A stretch of DNA of 64,000 nucleotides from Nocardioides daejeonensis (GCF_003194585.1 NZ_QHKZ01000004.1:434001-498000), one strand, 5' to 3'. Numbered from the stretch's first letter, positions 41,421-49,804 are shown. Notes: generated by a model not told the origin, from the letters alone. A program made the numbers and translations.

Positions 41421-42293
41421 GTGACCACCATCGCATCATCGGGGCCGGCCGGGCCGACGCCCCGGTCGGAGGGCGCCAGCCCGCAGCTCCGCAACCTGCT
41501 CGCCCAGGTCGCGCTCGTCGCGGTCGCAGTGCTGGTCTACTTCGGGGTCCGCCACCTCACCGAGGGCGGTCTGAGCGCTGCGACCCGCAACGCCCACCGC
41601 GTGCTCGAGGTCGAGTCGTGGTTGGGACTGCGCCACGAAGCCTGGTTCCAAGCGCAGGTCATCGGCGACCCGACGCTGGCGCGGCTGGCGAACTGGGTCT
41701 ACATCTTCGGGCACTGGCCGGTGATCGTCGGGGTCCTCGGCTGGCTCGCCTGGCGTCGTCCGGACCGCTTCCTGATCTACCGCAACGCGCTGCTGCTCTC
41801 GGGCCTGGTCGGCATGGTCATCTTCGCGTCGTTCCCGGTCTGTCCGCCGCGGCTCCTCGACATCGGCCTGGTCGATACGGTCACGGAGCAGAGCAGCGCC
41901 TACCGGGTCTTCCAGCCACCGTCGCTGGTCAACCAGTACGCCGCAATGCCGAGCTTCCATGCCGGTTGGGACCTGCTCATGGGGATCGCGCTGGTGGTCG
42001 AGTCGCGCCGCCTCTGGGTGCGGGTGCTGGGCGCGCTCCTGCCGGTGGCGATGTTCCTCAGCGTCGTCGTCACCGCCAACCACTACCTGCTCGACCCGCT
42101 AGTGGGTGCTGCCATCGTCCTCGCCGCGTTGTGGGCCGCGCATCGACTGCATGCCCGGCGCCTTCGCGACTCACGGAACCACCTCGAGCGTCCCGTAGGC
42201 ACCACGCTCGGCGTCGACCATGACGTGGTTGACCAGCCGATAGCTGCCCGGCTCGTCGAGCCGCAACTCCACGAAGCCGCCCTGCGCCGGTAG
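41421..42293 (+). CDS. PAP2-superfamily membrane phosphatase/transferase
   Basis: 290 residues, six hydrophobic helices. The inositolphosphotransferase-like PAP2 motifs are AMPSFHAGWDLLMG (Ser-His) and VVVTANHYLLDPLVG (catalytic His). The family dephosphorylates or transfers phospho-lipid head groups at the membrane face. The fold should end near ALWAAHRLHARRL; the last 38 residues or so are read from DNA that also codes, on the other strand, for the C-terminus of the copper oxidase (123-bp overlap). That tail may be fortuitous. Confidence 0.85.
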   Translation: MTTIASSGPAGPTPRSEGASPQLRNLLAQVALVAVAVLVYFGVRHLTEGGLSAATRNAHRVLEVESWLGLRHEAWFQAQVIGDPTLARLANWVYIFGHWPVIVGVLGWLAWRRPDRFLIYRNALLLSGLVGMVIFASFPVCPPRLLDIGLVDTVTEQSSAYRVFQPPSLVNQYAAMPSFHAGWDLLMGIALVVESRRLWVRVLGALLPVAMFLSVVVTANHYLLDPLVGAAIVLAALWAAHRLHARRLRDSRNHLERPVGTTLGVDHDVVDQPIAARLVEPQLHEAALRR

Positions 42294-44834
42294 CAGCGCG
42301 AGGGCCTGGGCGCCGCCCGAGGAAGCAGGCGCCGCAGGATCGCCGAGCAGCCATCGCCCCTCGGCGTACGTCGCGTCGAACTGGCCGCCGACGACGTGGA
42401 AGGAGAGCGGCCGGCCCGGTCCTGCGTTGAGCAGCCAGATCCGCACGCGCTCACCGGCGCGTACGCGGAGGGGTCGGTGAGCGTAGCCGTCGGCATAGCC
42501 GTTGAAGACCACCGCGTCGGGCTGCTCGGCGTTGATCTTGTCCATGTCGGCCCCGTCCTCGCCGTAGTAGTGCTCGGACTGCACGAGGAGGAACGAGCGA
42601 TCGACCTCGGGCAGGTCGGGTGGGTCGATGACGACAGCACCGAAGAGTCCCGCAGCGATATGTGCGCTCATCGGCATCGTCGAGCAGTGGTACATCCAGA
42701 TACCCGCGCGCTCGGCAGTGAACCGGTAGGTCAGCGACTCACCCGGCGGAATCGTCCGCATCACCTCGTCGGGGGCCCGTACGCCGGCGTGGAAGTCGAT
42801 CGAGTGCCCCATTGTGCCGTCGTTGACGAAGGTGACGACGAAGATGTCGCCGACTTTGCCGTGGAGGGTCGGGCCGGGGACGGTGCCGTTGTAGGTCCAG
42901 CGGCGTTGGACCACGCCGGGCGCTACCTCGGCCTCTTGCTCGGTTGCCCGGATCGTGTAGCGGTGCACCCGGCCGGGAGCCACCGGAGGAAGGACGGGAT
43001 CGACGATCGGGGCGTCGGCCGACGGGTCGCCGGTCTTCGGCATCGAGTGATCCGTGGTGTGACCGGGCATCTCGTGCTCGCTCGTCCCCGGTGTCGGGCG
43101 TTCCGGCGTGGCCTGCTCGGGCCCGTCGGAACCGGCCCCGACGGCCACGATCTCCAGGACCATCCCCATCTGGCGGTGCCCGACCACCGAGCACCAGCCG
43201 TCGAGGTCGCGCCCGACCACTCCCACCTCGATCGTTGCCTCGTCGCCGGGCGCGAGTCGCCCGCTGTCGTGGCCGGTCTCCAGCACCAGGTCGTGTACGT
43301 CGGAGTCGTCGGTGTTGACCACGGTGATGACCAGTCGGTCCCCGGCGGGCACCTCGATCCGAGACGGAGTGAAGCGCATGTCTGCCGCTTCGACACGTAC
43401 CTCGGTCGTGGAGCCGGTCGGCGTGACCCCGCCGGCAGCGGAGGTCACCGGCCCGTCGAGCGCCGACGGATCGACCGCTGCCCCCAGGGCGACAGACAGT
43501 ACGACGGCGACCAGCCCGACCGCCGCCAGACCGGTGACCTGCCCCGCCGGCCGTTCGAGTGCTTCGAGGGAGGTGTCTGCCTGGCCGCGGTGGCGCCGCC
43601 GGATCGCTCGCAGCAGGATCGGGACGAAGCTCGCCAGCCCCACCAGGACCAGCGCGGAGCTCAGCACGCGGACGACGCTCGGCACCGGCAGCACGCACAC
43701 GAGCAGGCCGGTGTTGACGACGGTGACCCGGAGAGCTCCGCCCGCGTCGAGGTCGCGGTTCATCGCCCGGACCGCGGCCGGCCCGCCACCCATCACGACC
43801 GGGACCAGGTAGGAGAGGGCACCGAGCAGCACCTGGGCGACGAAGCCCGCCGCGAGGTAGGGCGTCAGCCACTCGACGGGCCTGCCCAGCGCCGCCCAGG
43901 CTGCCGCGTCCGAGGAGCCGCCGTGCAGCGCGCCGGCGATGCCCGCGGCCAGGGCGACCAGCAGGCCGACGAACCAGAGCAGCCCGGCCAGCAACGACCA
44001 GGTCGGGTACGACGTCGGCGGCTTCGCGCGTGCGGCGCGGGCCAGGTCGCGCAGGACGACGCCTACCCCGGCTGCGTAGCCGAGCAGCGCCACGACGATG
44101 ACTTCTGGCCGGTCGACGAGTGCGGCGGCAGCCACGAGGGCGATGCCGGAGAACATCAGCGCGAGCGCCAGGCGTGCGCGTCGCTCGGCGCCGTCCGGGA
44201 TCCGCGTGCGGAGCATCGTCGGGCCGAGAGTGACGACCGTGCCGATCACCGTCAGCCCGATGAAGCCGAGCAGGTTGAGCCCGATGTGCGTCATCCGCAG
44301 GCGAGTCTCGAGCGGCTCGCCGGGGTCGCGGGCGATCCAGGCGCCCAGCACCACGCCGGCCAGGAGCAGGATGCCGGCAGCGATGTAGAAGTGCACGGTG
44401 GCCGAGAACCGCGAGGAGAAGCGGGAGCGCAGTCCCAGCGCCAGGCTGATCACGTGCCACGCGACCGCGGCCGCGACCCCTGCCGCACCGGCGGCGACCA
44501 GCCACCACCAGCCGGTGGGCACCCCCAGCACGACGCTCAGCACGCCGAGGTTGAAGACCAGCAGCCGTGGTGTCTGCTGTGCCCGCGGCGTGGTGGGCAG
44601 GCGTAGCAGTGTGTCGGCGAAGTAGCGGCTCCACACCAGGATCGAGTGCCCGGCCGCGCCCAGCACGAAGAGGTGGATCATCAGCCAGCGGGGCGCGGGT
44701 ACGAGCGGGTGGAGGGCACTGACCACGACGACGGCGATCATCCACAGCACCCCAGGTAGGTCGCGCAGCGGCCAGAAGCCACGCGTGCCGGTCTCCCGAG
44801 TGGGTCCGGGCGACCGGCCGACCGTGAGGTTCAT
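42171..44834 (-). CDS. multicopper oxidase (NirK-like) fused to an NnrS-like membrane domain
   Basis: 887 residues. Residues about 20-420 form roughly 11-12 membrane helices with conserved His in MIHLFVLGAAGHS, AWHVISLAL, TVHFYIAAG and MTHIGLNLLGFIGLTVIG, resembling NnrS/heme-copper-type membrane proteins. Residues about 450-545 are a cupredoxin-like domain (DMRFTPSRIEVPAGDRLVIT). After an acidic, His-rich linker, two cupredoxin domains carry copper ligands: GHSIDFHAG and MYHCSTMPMSAHIAAGLF with Cys717. This layout is that of copper nitrite reductases; nitrite to NO reduction outside the membrane is inferred. The ATG overlaps the upstream stop (ATGA). Last gene of a four-gene operon. Confidence 0.85.
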   Translation of the reverse strand: MNLTVGRSPGPTRETGTRGFWPLRDLPGVLWMIAVVVVSALHPLVPAPRWLMIHLFVLGAAGHSILVWSRYFADTLLRLPTTPRAQQTPRLLVFNLGVLSVVLGVPTGWWWLVAAGAAGVAAAVAWHVISLALGLRSRFSSRFSATVHFYIAAGILLLAGVVLGAWIARDPGEPLETRLRMTHIGLNLLGFIGLTVIGTVVTLGPTMLRTRIPDGAERRARLALALMFSGIALVAAAALVDRPEVIVVALLGYAAGVGVVLRDLARAARAKPPTSYPTWSLLAGLLWFVGLLVALAAGIAGALHGGSSDAAAWAALGRPVEWLTPYLAAGFVAQVLLGALSYLVPVVMGGGPAAVRAMNRDLDAGGALRVTVVNTGLLVCVLPVPSVVRVLSSALVLVGLASFVPILLRAIRRRHRGQADTSLEALERPAGQVTGLAAVGLVAVVLSVALGAAVDPSALDGPVTSAAGGVTPTGSTTEVRVEAADMRFTPSRIEVPAGDRLVITVVNTDDSDVHDLVLETGHDSGRLAPGDEATIEVGVVGRDLDGWCSVVGHRQMGMVLEIVAVGAGSDGPEQATPERPTPGTSEHEMPGHTTDHSMPKTGDPSADAPIVDPVLPPVAPGRVHRYTIRATEQEAEVAPGVVQRRWTYNGTVPGPTLHGKVGDIFVVTFVNDGTMGHSIDFHAGVRAPDEVMRTIPPGESLTYRFTAERAGIWMYHCSTMPMSAHIAAGLFGAVVIDPPDLPEVDRSFLLVQSEHYYGEDGADMDKINAEQPDAVVFNGYADGYAHRPLRVRAGERVRIWLLNAGPGRPLSFHVVGGQFDATYAEGRWLLGDPAAPASSGGAQALALLPAQGGFVELRLDEPGSYRLVNHVMVDAERGAYGTLEVVP

Positions 44835-45985
44835 GCGCCGTCTCCGGTGGTCGAGCCGTCTCCGGTGGTCGAGCCTGTCGAGACCCGGCTGTCTCCGGTG
44901 GTCGAGCCTGTCGAGACCCCTGCCACCAGCAGGAAGAGCAGCAGCGCCGCTGCGTTGCCTGCACCGCCGAGCCGCCGCGCGAGCTCGCTGCCCACGACGT
45001 CGCCGCCGTACAGCCGGAGCAGCAGGGAGGAGTGCAGGAGGGCCCACGGCCACCACATTGCGGGCCGGTAGGGCAGCCGGAGCCGCGTGACCGCAGGCAG
45101 GATCGTCGAGGCATGTGCGAAGACCATCGACATCGCGAACCCCAGGAAGACAGCGTGGGCTGCGGCGTCGTAGCCGGCGCCCTCGGTGAGCGGACCGACG
45201 ACGAGCCAGATCGCTCCGGCGACCAGCAGCCAGACCTGGCCGGCCAGCATGCAGGCAGCGGCGTAGCGGGGAAGACTGCGGCCGTGGACCGTACGGCGCG
45301 CCACGTCGTGGATCGCCAGCCACAGGGCGATGCCGATCAGGGCCAGTCCGAGGAGGCGGGCGCCGACCTCGGGCCAGAGCGTCGCGGCAGGAACGGCCAG
45401 CGTCAGCGCGAGGCCGAGGAGCGTCACGTCACGCCCGGCGGTCTGCGACATGGCCATCCGGGCGAGCTCGAGGCGCTCTCCGGCGATGGTCAACACCACG
45501 TAGCCGACGAACCATACGAGCGCGAAGGACGGGTCGGCTCCACCGAGCCAAAGGACGACTCCGCCGAGCAGACAGGCCGAGCCGACTGCGGAGACAAGGA
45601 CGGCGTCGTCGCGCTGGCGCTGCCAGAGCGGAATCTGGACGGCGCACTGCAGGATCGCGCCGACCACCAGCAGGCTCTCGCCGAGACGGGGGTCGAGGCC
45701 GGTCGGCAGGATGAGAGCAAGCACACCGGCTCCGAGGGCGCCCGGAGCCAGCAGCGCCCAACGGCGGGCCAGTGCCACGGCACGCTCCAGCGAGATGAGC
45801 GTGCCCAGGAAGCCGGCGACCATGAGCACGCCGTGCAGCTCGCCGAGGCGGGGCGAGGGGACCGGCGGCCATGCGTCGAGACGGGTCAGTCCGGCGTCGA
45901 TGCCGACCAGGAGGGCGAGCCCGGCAGGAAGTGCCAGCAGTGCCCGCGGGTGCGGGCGCCGTACGGCCCGGTCACTGTTGCTCAC
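44831..45985 (-). CDS. NnrS-like multi-pass membrane protein
   Basis: 384 residues, about 11 hydrophobic helices. RLGELHGVLMVAGFLGTLISLERAVAL is strongly reminiscent of NnrS, a heme/copper membrane protein of nitrosative-stress operons; HAVFLGFAMSMVFAHASTILPA supplies further His. The C-terminal 30 residues (VSTGSTTGDSR type) come from a nested DNA repeat at 44840-44919 and are probably a non-functional tail. It overlaps the hemerythrin gene by 14 nt and the oxidase gene by 4 nt. Confidence 0.75.
   Translation of the reverse strand: MSNSDRAVRRPHPRALLALPAGLALLVGIDAGLTRLDAWPPVPSPRLGELHGVLMVAGFLGTLISLERAVALARRWALLAPGALGAGVLALILPTGLDPRLGESLLVVGAILQCAVQIPLWQRQRDDAVLVSAVGSACLLGGVVLWLGGADPSFALVWFVGYVVLTIAGERLELARMAMSQTAGRDVTLLGLALTLAVPAATLWPEVGARLLGLALIGIALWLAIHDVARRTVHGRSLPRYAAACMLAGQVWLLVAGAIWLVVGPLTEGAGYDAAAHAVFLGFAMSMVFAHASTILPAVTRLRLPYRPAMWWPWALLHSSLLLRLYGGDVVGSELARRLGGAGNAAALLLFLLVAGVSTGSTTGDSRVSTGSTTGDGSTTGDGA
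44840..44919. repeat. REP-like tandem repeat in the 3' end of the NnrS-like gene
   Basis: GTCTCCGGTGGTCGAGCC occurs at 44840-44857, 44858 and 44891; the last two extend through TGTCGAGACCC. The unit contains TCGA-spaced inverted segments (GGTC/GACC). It encodes the Gly/Ser/Thr tail of the membrane protein. Confidence 0.75.
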
Positions 45986-46448
45986 GGCCGGCCAGCTGAC
46001 AGGTCCAGCCCGGCGTCGTGACGCCCAAGGTGAGCGTGGCGATCACCTCGTCGGCAACCTCGGCCGGCAGCATCTGGTCGCCCGCGGGATAGAGGATCCG
46101 CTCCTCCTTGGCGTTGTGCTGTTCGAGCAGGTGGGCCAGCGGCGGCCAGGAGGCGCGGGCGGTTGCGTCGTCGCCGTCGGCCAGGGCGGTCGAGATCAGG
46201 TCGAGGAGGTCCCAGATCTCGCCGTGCTCGCGCAGCATCACCAGCACCGGAGCGAGCAGGCCGGCAGCGCGCAGGGCGGGGAAGTGCAGCTCTTCCTCCA
46301 CATAGATGTGGTGGCGGAGAGCGTCGGCGGCTTCGTGGAACGCCGCGGCATCGATCCGGCCCTCGGGGAGAGAGGCGGCGAACGCCGCGAACCGGTCATC
46401 GATGCGGTGGTGGTCGTGCTCCAGCACCCGCCCTGCGGTCTCGGCCAT
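45972..46448 (-). CDS. hemerythrin-domain protein
   Basis: 158 residues. Hemerythrin-type iron ligands are visible: LEHDHHRIDDRF, LRHHIYVEEELHFPAL (HxxxE), MLREHGEIWDLL and LEQHNAKEERILYP. Such cytoplasmic di-iron proteins bind O2 or NO and, in denitrifiers and pathogens, protect against or repair nitrosative damage. It begins 12 nt after the DUF2249 gene and overlaps the membrane protein gene, so it belongs to the operon. An extra Cys near the end (GWTCQLAG) is unusual. Confidence 0.9.
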   Translation of the reverse strand: MAETAGRVLEHDHHRIDDRFAAFAASLPEGRIDAAAFHEAADALRHHIYVEEELHFPALRAAGLLAPVLVMLREHGEIWDLLDLISTALADGDDATARASWPPLAHLLEQHNAKEERILYPAGDQMLPAEVADEVIATLTLGVTTPGWTCQLAGREQQ

Positions 46449-46460
46449 GGCGTCAGCCGG

Positions 46461-46742
46461 TCACTTCCGGCCGAGGCGCAGGCGCCAGACGTCCGGGCCC
46501 TGTTGGAGGTAGCTGATCTCCAGCGCGTCGCCCTCGAGCTGGCCGAGCTGCGCCAGCAGGGGCTTCGGGTCGTGCGGAGCGAGCAGCACCATCGCCGCGC
46601 CGGGTCGCACTTGACCGAACGCGCCGATGACGGCTCCGTGGCGGATCTTGTGGGGGATCATGCGGGCGTCGAGCTCGGGGAGACCGTGCTCTTCCTCGCA
46701 TCCGCAGCCGGAGGTCACCTCGGTGAGGGGCAGTTCCTGCAT
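46461..46742 (-). CDS. DUF2249-domain protein
   Basis: 93 residues, one DUF2249 domain: LPELDARMIPHKIRHGAVIGAFGQV, then VLLAPHDPKPLLAQL and QQGPDVWRLRLGRK, a TusA-like fold. The N-terminal SGCGCEEEHGL adds a Cys pair. DUF2249 proteins recur next to hemerythrins and denitrification genes. GGGAAG precedes the ATG at 46742. First gene of the operon. Confidence 0.85.
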   Translation of the reverse strand: MQELPLTEVTSGCGCEEEHGLPELDARMIPHKIRHGAVIGAFGQVRPGAAMVLLAPHDPKPLLAQLGQLEGDALEISYLQQGPDVWRLRLGRK

Positions 46743-46775
46743 GTGCTTCCCTTTCTTCGTTGTCCCCCTATTAGA

Positions 46776-46792
46776 GCACAGGCAAACTGTGC
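46776..46792. promoter_or_regulatory. inverted repeat, probable operator of the NO/nitrite module
   Basis: GCACAG-GCAAA-CTGTGC lies centrally in the 81-bp interval between the divergent DUF2249 and regulator genes, beside AT-rich stretches that could be -10 boxes. It is well placed for a dimeric regulator to control both directions. Confidence 0.5.
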
Positions 46793-46823
46793 AAAAATAA
46801 TGGCCAGACGGCAAGGAGGAGCT

Positions 46824-47429
46824 GTGACGAACGATGAGTCGGTGAGCACCCGAGAGCGGGTGCTCACCGAGATCCGCACGGCGTCGGCTGCGCCCACCGT
46901 CGAGGACCTCACGACCGCCCTCGGGCTGCACCGCAACTCCGTACGGGCGCACACCGCCGCGCTCCAGGAGGCCGGCCTGATCGAGCAAGACACCCGGCAG
47001 ACGGGCGGGCGAGGTCGGCCGCTGACCGTCTACCGGCCCACCCGACGAGGAGCCCGGGCAGGCGGACGCAACTACGAGCTGCTCGCCGAGGTGCTGGTCG
47101 ACCACCTCGCTCGCACCGAGGATCACCCCGAGCACGCCGCACGGCAGGCCGGCCGCGCCTGGGGCGGTCGGCTGGCTGCCGAGCGGCCCAGCGAGGCAGA
47201 GGCGCTGGTGCCTGCGGTCCTCGATGAGCTGGGCTTCGAGCCGCATCACGCCGAGGCCGAGATCGAGCTGCGCAACTGCCCCTTCCGCGAGCTCGTCGAC
47301 TCCCACCAGGGACTGGTCTGCGCCCTGCATGCGGGGATGCTCGACGGGCTGGCCGAGGAGGCGGGAGCGGTCGCGACCTTGCTTCCCTTCGCCACGCCGA
47401 CCAGCTGCGCGGTCCGGATCACTCCTTGA
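46824..47429 (+). CDS. HTH regulator with C-terminal Cys motif, divergent from the oxidase operon
   Basis: 201 residues. The N-terminal winged HTH is TVEDLTTALGLHRNSVRAHTAALQEAGLIEQ, with wing GGRGRPLTVYRPT. The C-terminal part has IELRNCPFRELVDSHQGLVCALHAGMLDGL, a pattern in which Cys residues bind an Fe-S cluster or metal in SufR/DeoR-like sensors. AAGGAGGAGCT is an almost ideal Shine-Dalgarno for the GTG at 46824. It probably senses NO or redox state. The 3' end overlaps the convergent kinase gene by 11 nt. Confidence 0.8.
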   Translation: MTNDESVSTRERVLTEIRTASAAPTVEDLTTALGLHRNSVRAHTAALQEAGLIEQDTRQTGGRGRPLTVYRPTRRGARAGGRNYELLAEVLVDHLARTEDHPEHAARQAGRAWGGRLAAERPSEAEALVPAVLDELGFEPHHAEAEIELRNCPFRELVDSHQGLVCALHAGMLDGLAEEAGAVATLLPFATPTSCAVRITP

Positions 47430-48876
47430 GCGACGCCGTACGTGCACCTTCGCCGTCGAGCGAGGCGACGCAGGAGAAGCCGCGCGCGCCGCGGGTGAAG
47501 GCGATCTGGTCGGGCGGGATCACCTCGGTACGGAAGGTGGCGTTGCGGTAGCGCGGGTCGTCGCCGAGATAGGCCTGGAGTGCCTCCTTGCCGCAGGTGG
47601 CAGCGACCGTCGGGTCCGCGAGCACGTCCTCCTCGTAGGGGGTCGCGATGTCAGCAGCCAGCAGGCCGCTGGCGTAGGTCTCCCAGTTGTGCGCGGTGTC
47701 GCAGCTCGCGCTCCGAGCGGTGATCTGGCCGGTGATGTTGGTGATCCCTCCCCAGCAGGTGCCGACGGACGGCGACTGCTCCTCCGCGGTCTCGGCCTGC
47801 TCCGATGAGCTGCCCGACGGGGTGGTGGGGGGTTCGCCCGCTCTCGCGGCGGCCGGCTCCTCCGTGCCGATGGCGGCGATCCCGAGGGTGACGCCGGCGC
47901 CGACGGTGAGCCCGAGAGCGCAGGCCGCCACCAGGCCCGGCCAGCGACGGCCGCCCGCGCGACGTACCGGCCGTGGCGCGGGCAGGCTGGTGAACGCCGC
48001 CTCAGGGCCGCCGAGCACGCGGCCGCCGGTGCCGTGCGGGAGCTGAAGCGCCTTGAGGTCGTCGTACATCTCCCGTGCGGTCGGGTAGCGGTCGGCCGGG
48101 TTGTAGGCGCAGGCCCGTGCGATCACCCGCATCAGGTCCGCGCTGCCGGGGATACCGGGGTCGGGCATCGGCTCCGCGAGGCGGGCGATGAGCTCGGGGA
48201 TCGGGGTCGGTGAGCCGTCCGCGGTACGCCGTGGTGAGACCCGGGAGATCATCGCGTGCAGGGTGGCGCCCATCGACCACACGTCGGAGCGCGGCGTGGG
48301 TGGGCGGCTCTCGAACGCCTCCGGCGAGGCGTAGGCGGGCGTCAACGCCTCAAGGGTGACCGAGAGGTCACGGCCGGGTTCCGGCATCGCGGCCAGCCCG
48401 AAGTCCGAGAGCCGCGGCGTACCGAATCCGTCGATCAGCACATTCGCCGGTTTGACGTCGCGGTGCACGATCCCCGCCTCATGGGCCGCGGCAAGAGCGC
48501 CGCAGACCGCCAGCCCCAGGTCGCGCGCCTCCGCAGCGGTGAGCGGCCCCTGCGCGCGCAGCACGTCGGCCAGGCTGCCGTGCGGGCACAGCTCCATCAC
48601 CAGGTAGGGCCGCCCGTCGCGGGTCACCCCGACGTCGATCAACGAGACGACATGCGGGTGGCCGCTGATCCTGCTTGCCGCGGTCGCCTCCCGCAGGAAC
48701 CGCCGCCGGTTCCGCTCGTCCTCGAACGGCCTGCTGTCGATCTTGACCGCCACCTCGCGACCGACCGACACCTGCACCCCTCGGTGCACCACCCCGAACC
48801 CGCCACGCCCGATCTCCGGCCCGAGGTCCACGCCCGGCACCAACCCCACCGTCGCCTCGCCACCTACCTGCGCCAT
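47419..48876 (-). CDS. transmembrane Ser/Thr protein kinase
   Basis: 485 residues. Kinase domain about 15-275: glycine loop IGRGGFGVV, Lys45, catalytic loop HRDVKPAN with Asp140, DFG at 158-160. A membrane helix (about 313-336) links it to an extracellular domain with Cys in GTCWGG, ASCDT, ATCGK and FSCVAS, resembling septum-formation-like sensor domains of actinobacterial kinases. The ligand and targets are unknown. Located between the HTH regulator and a lipoprotein gene, with copy 3 of the palindromic element upstream. Confidence 0.92.
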   Translation of the reverse strand: MAQVGGEATVGLVPGVDLGPEIGRGGFGVVHRGVQVSVGREVAVKIDSRPFEDERNRRRFLREATAASRISGHPHVVSLIDVGVTRDGRPYLVMELCPHGSLADVLRAQGPLTAAEARDLGLAVCGALAAAHEAGIVHRDVKPANVLIDGFGTPRLSDFGLAAMPEPGRDLSVTLEALTPAYASPEAFESRPPTPRSDVWSMGATLHAMISRVSPRRTADGSPTPIPELIARLAEPMPDPGIPGSADLMRVIARACAYNPADRYPTAREMYDDLKALQLPHGTGGRVLGGPEAAFTSLPAPRPVRRAGGRRWPGLVAACALGLTVGAGVTLGIAAIGTEEPAAARAGEPPTTPSGSSSEQAETAEEQSPSVGTCWGGITNITGQITARSASCDTAHNWETYASGLLAADIATPYEEDVLADPTVAATCGKEALQAYLGDDPRYRNATFRTEVIPPDQIAFTRGARGFSCVASLDGEGARTASLKE

Positions 48877-48924
48877 CGCCTCCGCGCCCCTTCCCTCGGC
48901 CTTCGGCGCACACGATAATCCTCA

Positions 48925-49000
48925 AGATTCCCCGCCCGGGCGGGGAATCTGTCACTGGTATGCCGTAGCTACGCACACCAGGCGAGCAATAACGTCACAA
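48925..49000 (+). repeat. dispersed palindromic element, copy 3
   Basis: A 26-nt perfect palindrome (48925-48950, AGATTCCCCGCCC and complement), then CTGTCAC, the core GCCGTAGCTACGCACACC and a GTCAC segment. Relative to copy 1, the arm bases outside the GC core differ on both sides in a pairing-preserving way. Confidence 0.8.
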
Positions 49001-49061
49001 GGTGTGACGTCTGGGACTGAAGGACCCCGAGGCGAGGTACGCCGCCGCACGCGCGGCCCGG

Positions 49062-49655
49062 TCAGCCGCCGGTCCTGCTGAGCACGAGCTCGAGGAGTCG
49101 CTGACTGACCTCGACCATCTCGGCCTCGGTGTGCCCGCTGCCCTGGATCAGGGTGACGGTGTAGGCGACGCCGCCGACCAGCGCGCCGGCGCTCGCCTGC
49201 AGATTCTCCCCGCCGAAGACGGTGCCTGTCGTGACGTATCCGGCGTCGCCCACCGGGATCTCGTGCTCGACCGGGGCGTCCATCGCCGCCTTCGAACCAC
49301 TCTTCAGCGCGTCGAATCCGCCGTTGCCGGTGTCGACGCTGAGAGCGCCGAGGGCACCGCTGTAGTCGCGCAGGTCGTCCGGCGCGGAGAACTCGCAGTC
49401 GTCGAACGGGCCCGCTTCGAGCTCGACGGTGAGGCCGAGGATTCCCCCGACATCCTCGGCCGTCACCAGATCGCAGAGCACCGGGAGTTCCACCTGGTCG
49501 CTGCCCGGTGCGGTGCCGGCGTTGTTGTCGTTGCCGGTGTCCTGGGTCTGCTGGTTGGAGGAGCTCGAGGAGTCGGAGGAGTCGCTGTCGCAGCCCGCCA
49601 GGAGCAGGAGCAGGACGGTGGCGCTGGCGGCCAGGGCAGCAGGGGTACGACGCAT
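49062..49655 (-). CDS. lipoprotein (DUF3558-like)
   Basis: 197 residues. Signal peptide and lipobox LLLLLAGC, then a Ser/Asp/Asn/Gln-rich linker. The domain starts LPVLCDLVTAEDVGGILGL and has DDCEFSAPDD, giving two Cys, like the DUF3558 lipoproteins of actinobacteria. GAGGAGG precedes the ATG at 49655; the frame extends further upstream but without a start signal. Role unknown. Confidence 0.75.
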   Translation of the reverse strand: MRRTPAALAASATVLLLLLAGCDSDSSDSSSSSNQQTQDTGNDNNAGTAPGSDQVELPVLCDLVTAEDVGGILGLTVELEAGPFDDCEFSAPDDLRDYSGALGALSVDTGNGGFDALKSGSKAAMDAPVEHEIPVGDAGYVTTGTVFGGENLQASAGALVGGVAYTVTLIQGSGHTEAEMVEVSQRLLELVLSRTGG

Positions 49656-49791
49656 GGCGCCTCCTCGGGCGGTGTCGGTGCTGCACGGATCATCCAGCCC
49701 GTCGGGTGCCGCGCGGGAGTAGGGATTGCGCGTAATCACGGACTCGAACATTCCGCTCCGTGAGCCGCCATCTGCCAGCGAACTGCTCAAT

Positions 49792-49797
49792 TAGGAT
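49792..49797 (+). promoter_or_regulatory. -10 box (TAGGAT) of the LuxR-type gene
   Basis: It ends 7 nt before the GTG at 49805. Confidence 0.4.
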
Positions 49798-49804
49798 TTC
49801 TCGC

